A DNA stretch of 64,000 nt from Pseudoalteromonas spongiae UST010723-006 (GTDB lineage Bacteria > Pseudomonadota > Gammaproteobacteria > Enterobacterales > Alteromonadaceae). The notes under the pieces were generated by a model, which saw nothing but the letters and a program-made list of their open reading frames with translations, was not told the DNA's origin and did not search any database. The stretch is from NCBI RefSeq assembly GCF_000238255.3, contig NZ_CP011039.1:1909001-1973000 (forward strand). Reading direction: 5' to 3'. Shown piece after piece: positions 8,784 through 18,052 of the stretch (position 1 is its first letter; the number at the start of each line of letters is the position of its first letter). Both the position numbers and the translations under genes were made by a program.

Positions 8784-11393
8784 TTATTTCGCCCACACAT
8801 CGGCAACGCCCGGCTCTTCGCCTTTAGTCCACCATTTTGCTGTGTAAGTGTTGTTATTGTGGGTCACCTTGTCACCTGTGTTGTAAACAAGGTCAGCACG
8901 CCATGCGCGAACTTGGCCATCGTTTGGAATAACTTCTTCCCACGGGCCGCCAAGATCTGGACGGTCGCCTTGTGTCCACCACTTCGCTTTGTACTCAACA
9001 CCATTGTAAAGCACAGTATCGCCACCTGTGTAAATTGCATCGGCATTCCACGTTGTGCTGCCACCGCCATCTACATTAGTTACTGTTACTGTGAAGCTTT
9101 CTGTTACAGCATCAGTACCGTCTGATACCGTTACTGATACGCTCAAGTTTGTATCTGCTGCAACTTCGCCTGCTGTAAGCGTCACACTTGCGCCGCTGCC
9201 AGAAAGTGTTAAGCCCGCAGGTACATTCCAGCTATAGCTTAGTGTATCGCCATCAGCATCTGATGCAGTTACGCTGACAGAAGCTGATTTATCTTCTTCC
9301 ACACTAACATTAGCAATTGGTGATACTACTGGCGGTTCGTTAATCACTACCGAATCTGATACCACGCGAATAATCGCCGATTTAGTTACAGTGTCTGTGC
9401 CGTCTGATACAGCAACGGTTACTGTGTAATCAGTATCTTGCGTTACCGTTGGCGCAGTAATTGATACCGTATCTGTGTTTACACCTGAAAGCGTTAACGC
9501 TGCATCGCCTGTCCAGCTGTATGTTAATGGGTCGTTATCGCGATCACTGGCAGTTGCTGAAAGTACAACACTTTCACCTGATTTAACCGTAGTTACACCC
9601 GGTACTGATACCACAGGTTTAGTGTTACCACCTACAACGCCTAGGCCTTCGTGCATTGCATTTAAAATATCGCCGTTGTCTGCATCAATTTCCCATGCAA
9701 ATAGACCGGCAAGGCCTAAGTTGCGAACATACTGACCCTTCGCTTTTACTGAGCGCGGGCTATCGTATGTGATTAATTTGCCGTTTGATTTATTCCAAAC
9801 ATAGGCACCTTCAGCCACTTCATCATAGCCAACCTCAAAACCGTTAATACCAGTTTCTGCCGCGCCAATCATATGGGCTTTAATGCCTTTGTAATCAATT
9901 ACGCCTGCTTCCCACACACCTTGCGCAGTAGTGCCGGTAAGTTTACCGTTACCCGGTGCTGTCATTGGGTTTACGCCGTCTGTTGTATTTGCAGGGTATA
10001 CACCTTCCCAACCACGACCATACATCGCCGTACCTAATACAATTTTCGCCGGATCTAAACCTTGTTGTAGCAACAATTGAATACCGTTATTTGTGGTGTA
10101 CGCAGGGCCTTTACGCGGCTCGCCTTTATCATCAAGACCAGTACCATTACACTCATCTGTGCTCATATGGCTACCACAGTAAAGCGCTGTTTGGTGACCG
10201 GTAACATTGTTCCAACCGCCGTAGAAGTCATAGGTCATGGCGAAGATGTAATCCATATATTGCGCTGCTTGCGGATAGTTTACGTCTTCAATTTTGTCAT
10301 AACCCATGCCAATAGCAGAGGTAAGTTGGTACGGTTTACCAATTTCCGCTTCTAATTCATCTAGCATAGCGCGTAGTTCACGCATTAGATCAATATAAGC
10401 TTGACCGTCTTTTGCTGGGTCACCAAGATTTGGATTTGGACCGCCGCCACCTGGGAATTCCCAGTCAATATCGACACCATCGTAGAATTTCCAAGTTTTT
10501 AAGAAGTCTTTCATCGACGCCACAAATACATCGCGATTCGCTTTTTCAGTAAAGCCATGGAATGGGTCTGACAGTGTCCAACCACCTACCGATGGTAAGA
10601 TTTTTAAATCAGGGTAACGCTGCTTAAGCGCCATTAACTGCGAGTAAGTACCACGAATTGGGTCTTTTGCATCTACGCCCGGCAGTGACTTTTGAATCGC
10701 TGCCCACGGGTCGTGAATCACTACTTCATAATCTTGTGAGTCGCCACACGCTTTTTGTAATGCGCGCCAGCTGTTACCGTTTTCAATTTCTTTCAATGAC
10801 TCGTTCGCGCCACAAATTGGAATAAAACCGTACAAGATATGCGTTAAGTTTTGGCCCGGCACTTTTGTTACATCAAAGTCACGGCCATAAATGCCCCACT
10901 CAACAAAATAAGCACCTACAACGGTGTCTGGCGAGGTGCCGTAGTTACCGTTATTTGGATCTACATTCATTGGTAATGGATCAAGGTGACCACCGTCTGT
11001 ATCAGCGATTACAATTGGTTTTGGCGCACTTGCCGCACATACTGTGCCTTGGCAAAGCTCAACCGTTAACTGATGACGGCCCGATTGCGTGTATGGAAAG
11101 GTAATTGTGCCCGACTTAGTGCCAGCAGCAAGCGTACCTTCGTTTACTACTACACCGTCAAATTTTACTTTGTAGCTATCGCCACCTTCACCGCTCCACG
11201 CATTCCATTTGATAGCAATATCAACCACATCTTTACGTGTAACTAATGACTTATACGAACCTTGACCGTCAATATTTACATCAACAAATGAATATTTTTG
11301 GTCTTCCCAACTTAAGCTAGGTGCAGAAGGCGCTGCAATTACATGCCCAGAGCAAAGTGCAACTGCCACTGCTAGAGATAATTTTTTAATCAT
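8784..11393 (-). CDS. chiA: ChiA-type GH18 chitinase with C-terminal CBM5/12 pair
   Basis: An 869-residue secreted chitinase hydrolysing beta-1,4-GlcNAc chains. Signal peptide 1-20 (ends HVIA). A ChitinaseA N-terminal Ig-like domain spans 21-130, which in Serratia ChiA guides the chitin chain. The GH18 barrel is about 158-590, with the DxxDxDxE motif as DGVDIDWEF and catalytic acid Glu312; MTYDFYGGWN supplies the substrate-assisting Tyr. Two cadherin/PKD-like linkers follow (SATASDRDNDPLTYSW; VTASDADGDTLSYSW), then two CBM5/12 chitin-binding modules, each with the YxAKWWTxG core (about 781-820 and 828-869). It is the last gene of the chitinase-LPMO-chitinase locus. A strong hairpin sits just upstream of its start. 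Confidence 0.96.
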   Translation of the reverse strand: MIKKLSLAVAVALCSGHVIAAPSAPSLSWEDQKYSFVDVNIDGQGSYKSLVTRKDVVDIAIKWNAWSGEGGDSYKVKFDGVVVNEGTLAAGTKSGTITFPYTQSGRHQLTVELCQGTVCAASAPKPIVIADTDGGHLDPLPMNVDPNNGNYGTSPDTVVGAYFVEWGIYGRDFDVTKVPGQNLTHILYGFIPICGANESLKEIENGNSWRALQKACGDSQDYEVVIHDPWAAIQKSLPGVDAKDPIRGTYSQLMALKQRYPDLKILPSVGGWTLSDPFHGFTEKANRDVFVASMKDFLKTWKFYDGVDIDWEFPGGGGPNPNLGDPAKDGQAYIDLMRELRAMLDELEAEIGKPYQLTSAIGMGYDKIEDVNYPQAAQYMDYIFAMTYDFYGGWNNVTGHQTALYCGSHMSTDECNGTGLDDKGEPRKGPAYTTNNGIQLLLQQGLDPAKIVLGTAMYGRGWEGVYPANTTDGVNPMTAPGNGKLTGTTAQGVWEAGVIDYKGIKAHMIGAAETGINGFEVGYDEVAEGAYVWNKSNGKLITYDSPRSVKAKGQYVRNLGLAGLFAWEIDADNGDILNAMHEGLGVVGGNTKPVVSVPGVTTVKSGESVVLSATASDRDNDPLTYSWTGDAALTLSGVNTDTVSITAPTVTQDTDYTVTVAVSDGTDTVTKSAIIRVVSDSVVINEPPVVSPIANVSVEEDKSASVSVTASDADGDTLSYSWNVPAGLTLSGSGASVTLTAGEVAADTNLSVSVTVSDGTDAVTESFTVTVTNVDGGGSTTWNADAIYTGGDTVLYNGVEYKAKWWTQGDRPDLGGPWEEVIPNDGQVRAWRADLVYNTGDKVTHNNNTYTAKWWTKGEEPGVADVWAK

Positions 11394-11419
11394 AATGTTT
11401 CTCTTTAAATTTTAAAAAC

Positions 11420-11451
11420 CCGCAACGTCGCAAACCAAGCCGCCGTTGCGG
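11420..11451 (-). promoter_or_regulatory. Hairpin with T-run immediately upstream of chiA
   Basis: Perfect 8-bp arms CCGCAACG (11420-11427) and CGTTGCGG (11444-11451). On the minus strand the stem is followed by GTTTTTAAAATTT, about 25 bases before the chiA ATG. It looks like an intrinsic terminator or attenuator placed inside the chiA leader, or a processing/stability hairpin. Confidence 0.55.
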
Positions 11452-11469
11452 CAAGGGGTAACTAAAGTA

Positions 11470-11498
11470 GCTAAAGCAAACTTATTGCTCGCTTTAGC
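11470..11498 (-). promoter_or_regulatory. Second intercistronic hairpin downstream of the LPMO gene
   Basis: Arms GCTAAAGC (11470-11477) and GCTTTAGC (11491-11498), nine bases past the LPMO stop. There is no T-tract on either strand. Probably a 3'-end stabilising or partial-stop structure. Confidence 0.5.
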
Positions 11499-11506
11499 CG
11501 ATTAAA

Positions 11507-13084
11507 TTAAAGGGTTTGCCACACTGAGGCAGTACCAGGCTCTTCTCCTTTGGTCCACCAGCGTGCTTGGTATTTTTGCGAGTTATGGCTAACAATATCG
11601 CCCGCCGAATACGCTTTTGAGCTTAACCACGCATCGTCAGTTGACTGTGAAAGCGATTGCCACGCATCGCTGCTATTTGGTTTTTCGCCTTGCACCCACC
11701 ATTTGGCTTTATAAACCGTACCTAAGTAGCTAACTTTATCGCCGGCGTTGTAAGCTTTGCTGGCATTCCACGCAGGTACATCAGGGTTCGTTGCGGTATC
11801 GTTAACCGTTACCGTAAAGCTTGTTGGTGTGCTTAACTTGCCATCAGATACTGACACCTGAATCGTGAAGTTAGCGTTCGCTGAAACCTCAGGTGCATTA
11901 AGAGTAAGGTTTGGTCCGTCTACACTGTAGGTGAACTCATTAGGCACAGTGAATTGGTAACTAAGCGGGTCGTTTTCATCATCGAAAGCATGCACGTGCA
12001 CCAATGTTTGTGAACCTTCATCCATTACCACATCTGCCACAGGGTTAACATTCGGTGCGGTATTTTCTGATGCAGCAATCACCGACAGCGCAAAACTGTG
12101 ATCACTAGAAGTTGCATATACCTGATTTGACGCCAAATTAGCCTCGTCAAACACGATATCGCCACTGGCGTTTTTAACACCAATTTGCAATTCAGATGCG
12201 TAATCTAAATTAAGCTTAGCTGCAAGTTCACTTTGCCAAGTTGCTTGATTACTAGCGTTTACCGCGAACAACTGATTAACCACTTCAAGACCCGTTGCGT
12301 CAAACAAACGCACTTGAACTGTGTCGCCAGCATTTGCGTTTTGACCTTGACGTACAAAATAACCGAGCGGGAACCAGTCAACCGGTGTGACTGTGTCGCG
12401 CTCAATAATAATATCGCTACAGTTATAAAAGCCTTCACCCACCACATCAACGCGCTGCCAGCGGCTATAAAGCACCGCTTCACCGGCGCGCTCTGCAGGA
12501 ATGGCTACGCTCATTTCATAGTAACGCTTACCATCTAGGTCTTTTACAAACTCAATATTGTCGTGGCTTTGAATAAGCTCAATATTTTTCCAAGTCAGTG
12601 TATCGGTTGCAGGGTTAAAACCCGGCTTGGTTAAATAAAACTGCCAAAAGCTTGGGTTGTGCGGTGTGGTTGCGCGATAACGCACTTGAATTTCACCATT
12701 AGCGTTTGGCGTAACCACAGTTTTTTGCCAATGCGCTGACGGTAAATTCATACCGCGCTTTTCGTGACTACCCGCAGCGCACAAAGTACCGTCGGGCACA
12801 TTTGCTTCAACCGCAGCTTGATTTAAGTAATCGGGCGTATTAACTGCAAACTCATGTTCTTGAATAAACTGCACATGGCCCGATTCTAAAAATGCGGCGC
12901 GACATGCCAAGTTTGGAATATTGCTGCCGTCTTCTGGCCACCAATACCCGCCTTGCGCTTGGCAAAATGCTTGTCGTGCTTTAGGACTATCCATGTAACC
13001 ATGTGCGCTGGCATTAAACGGCACTGCAATACATGCTAATAGCACTGAACCAGAGAGCACACTGATGTTAAATTTGGTATTCAT
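11507..13084 (-). CDS. AA10 lytic polysaccharide monooxygenase (chitin-active) with GbpA-like domain and two CBM5/12
   Basis: A 525-residue secreted copper enzyme that oxidatively cleaves crystalline chitin and so helps the chitinases. The start is ATG at 13084 with GGAGAAG just upstream; an in-frame TTG four codons earlier would consume that site. Signal peptide 1-27 ends NASA, so the mature N-terminus is His28, first ligand of the copper histidine brace. His142 in TTPHNPSFWQFYLTKPG is the second, and the axial aromatic is the Phe in EGFYNCSD. A GbpA domain-2-like region follows (about 205-325), then a cadherin-like module and two C-terminal CBM5/12 modules with AKWWVQG and ARWWTKG. It lies between two GH18 genes in one transcription direction. 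Confidence 0.94.
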   Translation of the reverse strand: MNTKFNISVLSGSVLLACIAVPFNASAHGYMDSPKARQAFCQAQGGYWWPEDGSNIPNLACRAAFLESGHVQFIQEHEFAVNTPDYLNQAAVEANVPDGTLCAAGSHEKRGMNLPSAHWQKTVVTPNANGEIQVRYRATTPHNPSFWQFYLTKPGFNPATDTLTWKNIELIQSHDNIEFVKDLDGKRYYEMSVAIPAERAGEAVLYSRWQRVDVVGEGFYNCSDIIIERDTVTPVDWFPLGYFVRQGQNANAGDTVQVRLFDATGLEVVNQLFAVNASNQATWQSELAAKLNLDYASELQIGVKNASGDIVFDEANLASNQVYATSSDHSFALSVIAASENTAPNVNPVADVVMDEGSQTLVHVHAFDDENDPLSYQFTVPNEFTYSVDGPNLTLNAPEVSANANFTIQVSVSDGKLSTPTSFTVTVNDTATNPDVPAWNASKAYNAGDKVSYLGTVYKAKWWVQGEKPNSSDAWQSLSQSTDDAWLSSKAYSAGDIVSHNSQKYQARWWTKGEEPGTASVWQTL

Positions 13085-13099
13085 AATCTTCTCCAAACA

Positions 13100-13118
13100 G
13101 TGAGGCGCACGGCCTCAC
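13100..13118 (-). promoter_or_regulatory. Intercistronic hairpin between the ChiC-type chitinase and LPMO genes
   Basis: Arms GTGAGGC (13100-13106) and GCCTCAC (13112-13118) around GCACG in a 44-base gap, ending just upstream of the LPMO ribosome binding site. No proper T-tract, so a processing or partial-attenuation role is more likely than full termination. Confidence 0.5.
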
Positions 13119-13128
13119 ATAGGTTGCG

Positions 13129-16100
13129 TTATAAAGTACACACACTATCCCAATCGGCAGATGTGCCAGGCTCAGTTGATGTCCACCACTTCGCTTTGTA
13201 AACCGCAGTAGATGCGCCATCAACCATTAAGTCACCGCCTGCAGCGTGTGACGGGTTGCCTGCCCAATCTGTTTGTGGAAAGTTTGGATAAACTGGAATA
13301 TCAGCTACTGCAACACCTTCACATGTGTCGGTGTTGCCGCCGCCATCATTGCCACCACCGTTACCGGCTGTTGCATCTGGTAGATGTGGGTATTCAAATT
13401 TAGCGGCGTATTGCTTACCGTCTTTTTCAAATACAAGGTTTACTGGGCCAGTAATTGGCATGTAATACATTACTTGCGCATTAATGGTTTCGCCCGGCGC
13501 GAACGACTTAGCAGCGCCGCCCCACTCGTTAACAAAGGTAATTGAGAAACGGTGGAACTCGTTTTCAAAGCCACCAATGTTGTTACCCGCTGCGTTTGAA
13601 CGATTTACGTCAACTGCCATGCCGAGTTTTTCTTGCGCATTCCAGTTTGATTTGAAAATTGCTGACGTAGCCACTGGTACATCAAACGATACTTTTGCAC
13701 CGCTCAAATCAATGTTTGAGTTGTTAGTAAAGCTAAAGGTTGGCGCAATTGGGTAGTTGTCGTCACCAATTGGGAAGTCTTTCACTTCAAAGCTTACGTC
13801 TACAGCTTCTGCTGGTACTTGGTGTGTTTTTTCACCTTTGTTGATGTCGTACTTAGAACCCGCTTGTGCAAACTTATTGTAAGCAAGCGAGGTCATAGTA
13901 GAACCCATAAAGTACTCTTTCTTCGCGCTGTCGTAGTCAAAGTCGCCTGCCAGCTCCCAGAACATAATACCGCCAAGGCCTTTGTTGATTACGTAATCAA
14001 GCTTAGTGCCCATTGATTCTTCATCTTCAATCGACAAGAACACGTTTTTATCAGCATTCCAAAGCCAAGGCGCTACTGCCACAGAATCATAATGACGAGT
14101 GTAAGTGCCCACTAGCTTATCAGTTGGATCATTAGCTGGATCTAAGCCGTAAGCTGCAAGGTAACTTGGTAAAATGCCGTTTTGTAGGTTTTTAACATGC
14201 CATAATGGGTTACTACCTGCTGGCATTTCATTACCGTTTTCGTCAAGGTCATGCCACATGTTGTCGATACCAACTGCGCCGTTACCACATTTGTTTTTCT
14301 CACCTACACCAGTACCTTTGGCACAATCAGCTTGGTTAGGTAACGCAGCACGCCCCCACAAACCGTTTTCGCCACCCGATACATCTTTAAAGCCACGGGT
14401 ATAGTAAGGCACACCAATGTTAATGCGGCCTGCACTTAAACCACCGCGGAAATACGTCACTGCCCAGTCGGTATTTAAATAGCCAATGCCTTCAAACTCT
14501 TTGGTGCCATACACATTCCACTGCGCAAGCTCTGAGTCTAGCCCTGTATCGTAAAGCGCTGCGTTGTGACCAACGTGATCGTTCCAAGCACCGTGCAAGT
14601 CGTAAGACATAATGTTTACGTAATCTAGGTACTTAGTTGTTTGGAAGGTTTCCATACCGCGTAATAAGTAACCTGATGACGGCGATGCGATGGTAAGCAT
14701 GTAGTGTTTACCAGCTAATTCACCCGCTTTATCAAGCTCTTCACGTAGGGTTTTCATTAACACTTGGTAAGAGGCATTTAGCCCTGCTCGGCGTGCATTT
14801 GAAATTGGGAAATCATCAGGGTGACCCGAATCATTCATTGATGATGGGTATTCGTAATCAATATCAACCCCATCGAAACCGTACGTTTCAATAAACTCAA
14901 CCGCACTTTTTGCAAACGCATTAATGCCCGCAGTGTTTACTGAGCCATCAGCATTGGTTGTCATAGTGTAGAAACCACCGCTTGCAACACGGTTACCGTT
15001 TGCGTCAAAGTAACCACCCGTTTCTGCCCAACCACCTACAGAGATCAGTGTTTTAACGTCTGGATGGAGTTTTTTATATTTATTCAGTAAGTTGAAATGA
15101 CCTTTGTACGGCAGTGTTGGGTCCATTTCAGCACCTGCTACACCTGGCCATTCCATATTGGTAGCAGGGTTACCCGCCGCACTTGGATCGCCAATTGAAA
15201 CCTTGTTATTGGCATCAACATGGGCAAACGCGTAGTTAATATGGGTGATTTTATCCCAAGGAATATCATCTACTAGGTAAGACGGTTGGCCATTGGCACC
15301 GTTGCGCCAACTGGTGAAATAACCAATGACACGACGTGGGTGATCGGCACCCATATCTTCACGACCATCGGCATCGTAAATAGTACAATACGGCGTATTT
15401 ACACCCGGTGTTTGGTACAAACCTTCCGGCTTACAGGCATCGCGGTCACCCGGTTGTGTAGTGCCATCAACAATACGGAAACCCAATGTTTGCGCATCAG
15501 ATGTTGCGCCTTTATCGTCGGTTGCAACAAGACTAAATTGCGTATTACCTGCGCTTGTTGCGGTAAAATTAAAACTGCCTGTTGCTCCAGAAATTTGCGC
15601 TATAGACGCGCCATCTTGAAACAATTCAAGACTTGTTACTGTGCCATCTTGATCGCTACCGCTCAAATTTAAGACAACGCTGTCATTTAAGTTCAAGGTA
15701 TTTGAACTCGCATTACTAGTAAGGCTTGCCGTTGGTGCATAATTATCTGGCACTACTTCAGCCACAGTAACACTATTTGCAGGGGATGTTGTTTCAGCAC
15801 CTTTATCATCGGTAGCGCGTACCGAAATTTGATGCTGCCCTGTCACTGCAAGCCAAGTTGTTGAATATGGCGCAGAGCTTAATGTTGCAATCGCCAAACC
15901 ATCAACCAGTACCTCTAGTTTCACAACGGTGCCGTCAGAATCTGATGCTTGCGCCTCAATGACAACGCTGTCACCTTCGGTAAAAGAACTACCGCTCATA
16001 GGTGATAAAACCTCTGCGATAGGTGATTCGTTTACTTGACCGTCACTACACGCACCTAAGTTTTTCCACTCTTGATATTGCCCTGAATGGGTTACCGGAT

Positions 16101-16293
16101 CGGCTTGTGTCCACCACTTCGCCTCATAAGCAATATTGGCTTTTTGCACTTGCTGCCCGCCGGTGTAAGCCACACCTGATTGCCATTCGGCAATGTTTGT
16201 ACAGTCCACTGCTGCATGGGCTGCCCACCCAGTTACAGCTAACGACAATACGCTCATTTTAAATAAACGCTTGCCTACTAATTTGTTACTCAT
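13129..16293 (-). CDS. Large modular GH18 chitinase with ChiC-type C-terminal domain and terminal CBM5/12 modules
   Basis: A 1054-residue secreted chitinase. Signal peptide 1-27 ends AAHA. An N-terminal CBM5/12 (about 30-85, YEAKWWTQAD) is followed by two Ig-like modules (VEAQASDSDGTV; LNLSGSDQDGTV). The GH18 barrel spans about 320-830, with DGVDIDYEYP giving catalytic Glu481 and MSYDLHGAWN the partner Tyr. A chitinase-C family C-terminal beta domain comes next (about 850-985), then a Gly-rich linker and a second CBM5/12 ending in a WDSVC-type disulfide. A GGGGGAAG ribosome binding site precedes the ATG. First gene of the chitin locus. The gene order matches the conserved chitin-degradation clusters of Pseudoalteromonas and of Alteromonas O-7 (chiD-cbp1-chiA), from memory. 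Confidence 0.94.
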   Translation of the reverse strand: MSNKLVGKRLFKMSVLSLAVTGWAAHAAVDCTNIAEWQSGVAYTGGQQVQKANIAYEAKWWTQADPVTHSGQYQEWKNLGACSDGQVNESPIAEVLSPMSGSSFTEGDSVVIEAQASDSDGTVVKLEVLVDGLAIATLSSAPYSTTWLAVTGQHQISVRATDDKGAETTSPANSVTVAEVVPDNYAPTASLTSNASSNTLNLNDSVVLNLSGSDQDGTVTSLELFQDGASIAQISGATGSFNFTATSAGNTQFSLVATDDKGATSDAQTLGFRIVDGTTQPGDRDACKPEGLYQTPGVNTPYCTIYDADGREDMGADHPRRVIGYFTSWRNGANGQPSYLVDDIPWDKITHINYAFAHVDANNKVSIGDPSAAGNPATNMEWPGVAGAEMDPTLPYKGHFNLLNKYKKLHPDVKTLISVGGWAETGGYFDANGNRVASGGFYTMTTNADGSVNTAGINAFAKSAVEFIETYGFDGVDIDYEYPSSMNDSGHPDDFPISNARRAGLNASYQVLMKTLREELDKAGELAGKHYMLTIASPSSGYLLRGMETFQTTKYLDYVNIMSYDLHGAWNDHVGHNAALYDTGLDSELAQWNVYGTKEFEGIGYLNTDWAVTYFRGGLSAGRINIGVPYYTRGFKDVSGGENGLWGRAALPNQADCAKGTGVGEKNKCGNGAVGIDNMWHDLDENGNEMPAGSNPLWHVKNLQNGILPSYLAAYGLDPANDPTDKLVGTYTRHYDSVAVAPWLWNADKNVFLSIEDEESMGTKLDYVINKGLGGIMFWELAGDFDYDSAKKEYFMGSTMTSLAYNKFAQAGSKYDINKGEKTHQVPAEAVDVSFEVKDFPIGDDNYPIAPTFSFTNNSNIDLSGAKVSFDVPVATSAIFKSNWNAQEKLGMAVDVNRSNAAGNNIGGFENEFHRFSITFVNEWGGAAKSFAPGETINAQVMYYMPITGPVNLVFEKDGKQYAAKFEYPHLPDATAGNGGGNDGGGNTDTCEGVAVADIPVYPNFPQTDWAGNPSHAAGGDLMVDGASTAVYKAKWWTSTEPGTSADWDSVCTL

Positions 16294-16829
16294 ACTTCCC
16301 CCTAATGGAATTTAGCTAACGTCTTTCGACTATTTATAACTAACACATGATTAACAATTAGTGAAATTGGAGCAATAACACTACTCCGAGAAAACAAAAA
16401 CAAGATTAAACAAATTAAAACAACAGGTTAAATAAAAACAAACACCTTATTACTAGGAAAAATAAACTAGGACACAATCATTAGGAACCCCTATTAGGTA
16501 CATTTGTAAAATATAAGTAAACTTAAGTTATACCCCCTCAAGAGCCGCTACTGCTTGCTTATAACCAAACTAATTTAAGCTATGCCTTTATGTTCTAGCG
16601 CATTTACGAATTTTCACAATTAAGTAAACGTTTTGACTAATACCTGTAATAAAAGTAGGGACAAATTGCACAAAAATGATGCATTCTATGCAAGTTAAGT
16701 ATTTTAAAAGGTGAGATTTTTACTATTTTTGAAAGTCAGCTGCTTAATTTTCAACGACACAAAATGAAATAGTTACTCGAGATATGGGTTAGGTAAAACG
16801 AATTGACTAAGATGTTGCAGTGCAAATTT
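16294..16829. other. Long non-coding region upstream of the chitin locus
   Basis: 536 AT-rich bases between the NERD gene end and the first chitinase start, both minus strand. No ORF is convincing and there is no obvious terminator for the NERD gene. It must hold the chitin-locus promoter. A possible -10 TATAAAT lies near 16332-16340 on the minus strand but lacks a good -35, so activator dependence is plausible. No perfect long palindrome is seen. Confidence 0.5.
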
Positions 16830-18029
16830 CTAAATATCGCATTGCTTTGCCTTTACTTCGCTAATGTGCTGCTTAAAATCTTCACGTGTCGTAACCGAAA
16901 TCACTTTAGCGAGTCGTGTGTTAAATTCTTCAAGCTGGCTATCGGTAAATTTAACATGGGTAAAGCCAGATAAAAATGCTTCCAGCTCACTAACATAACG
17001 TACATTCGGTGGAAATTTTGTTTTAAAACTCGCTTTATCATGAAACAGCACTAAGGATTCAACGCCATCAACAACGCCAAGTAATCGGCTGACTGCTAAG
17101 CAATGTTTATAATTTTGCCTAAGCGGGTTCATAAATTGGGTTTTACGCCCTGTTAAAGTCTGCGTCCATTTCGCTTGGTGCTGACTACCGAATATATAAC
17201 CACTGTAATTTTTGCTCTCAATTACAAACACGCCAACTGGTGAAACAATTAAATGATCAATTTCAGTAAGCTCATCATTATCGTTCGTTAGCAGCACACT
17301 TGTATAATGACTCACATTACTCGCCGCAGATAACACTTTGTTGTTAATAACCTTTTTAATTAAATTATTTACAACAACCTCTCCTTGCTGGCCACTTGAG
17401 TTGCCTGCATCATTAGCAACAATTTCGGCTATGGTATTTTTTAGTACAGAGCAAGATTTATCTGAAACGTTTGCAGTAGTTTTAGGGTTAATGTCTTCAG
17501 CTTTTCTTACAGGCAGGTTACTTACAACGGGTTCAATACGACCTGTTACTTTTTTAAGTAGTGATTTAGCAGCGCGTTTGGCAAATAGTACAATGATTGC
17601 TTTGAGAAAAGCTAAAACAAACATAATGACTAACACCCACACACCTATCTTAAGCACTAAGCTCTGCATAGTGTTGGCGGGAACTGATGTTTTAGCTTGA
17701 TGTGGTTTCGTTACAACGGCTTGATTTGATGGCTCCGTCAAGTTTTGAGAGTGTAACTTTTTAGTTGTATAAATTGGCGTAACCTTTTCGGAACTTTTGG
17801 TGCTACTTGTTTGATCACCCTTAGATGATTTGACGGGGTTAATACAGTGTCTGTCAACAGAGCGTTTTGCCGTTTTGTAACGCTGAGATTGCTTATTAAA
17901 GCTAAACTCTTTAACTTGATTTTGTAATAAAATACACGTTCCGTCGCTGTACTGTACTGCAGCAAATACGGATAAATTAGTAACTAATAAAAGCAAGCAT
18001 AAAATTCGTAATATCACTGTAAAATCCAT
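16830..18029 (-). CDS. Membrane-anchored NERD (nuclease-related) domain protein
   Basis: A 399-residue protein. Residues 1-23 form a signal peptide or anchor, followed by a short Cys-containing basic segment. A second hydrophobic helix lies at about 121-150 (KIGVWVLVIMFVLAFLKAII). The NERD domain covers about 212-330: GQQGE at 213-217, EIDHL at 256-260, and ESKNYSG with Glu271-x-Lys273. These are the family's conserved acidic/Lys residues and resemble a PD-(D/E)xK nuclease core. NERD proteins are thought to act on nucleic acids, but few are tested. Third gene of an apparent operon, 23 bases after the HNH gene. The topology (domain after a membrane helix) suggests a cytoplasmic NERD tethered to the inner membrane. 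Confidence 0.85.
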   Translation of the reverse strand: MDFTVILRILCLLLLVTNLSVFAAVQYSDGTCILLQNQVKEFSFNKQSQRYKTAKRSVDRHCINPVKSSKGDQTSSTKSSEKVTPIYTTKKLHSQNLTEPSNQAVVTKPHQAKTSVPANTMQSLVLKIGVWVLVIMFVLAFLKAIIVLFAKRAAKSLLKKVTGRIEPVVSNLPVRKAEDINPKTTANVSDKSCSVLKNTIAEIVANDAGNSSGQQGEVVVNNLIKKVINNKVLSAASNVSHYTSVLLTNDNDELTEIDHLIVSPVGVFVIESKNYSGYIFGSQHQAKWTQTLTGRKTQFMNPLRQNYKHCLAVSRLLGVVDGVESLVLFHDKASFKTKFPPNVRYVSELEAFLSGFTHVKFTDSQLEEFNTRLAKVISVTTREDFKQHISEVKAKQCDI

Positions 18030-18052
18030 TTTTCATTATTTTGTTGTAACTG

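Noticed and set aside
13085..13096. Upstream TTG start of the LPMO adding four residues
   Set aside because: It would use the GGAGAAG ribosome binding site as coding sequence; the ATG at 13084 is well placed and gives a normal signal peptide.
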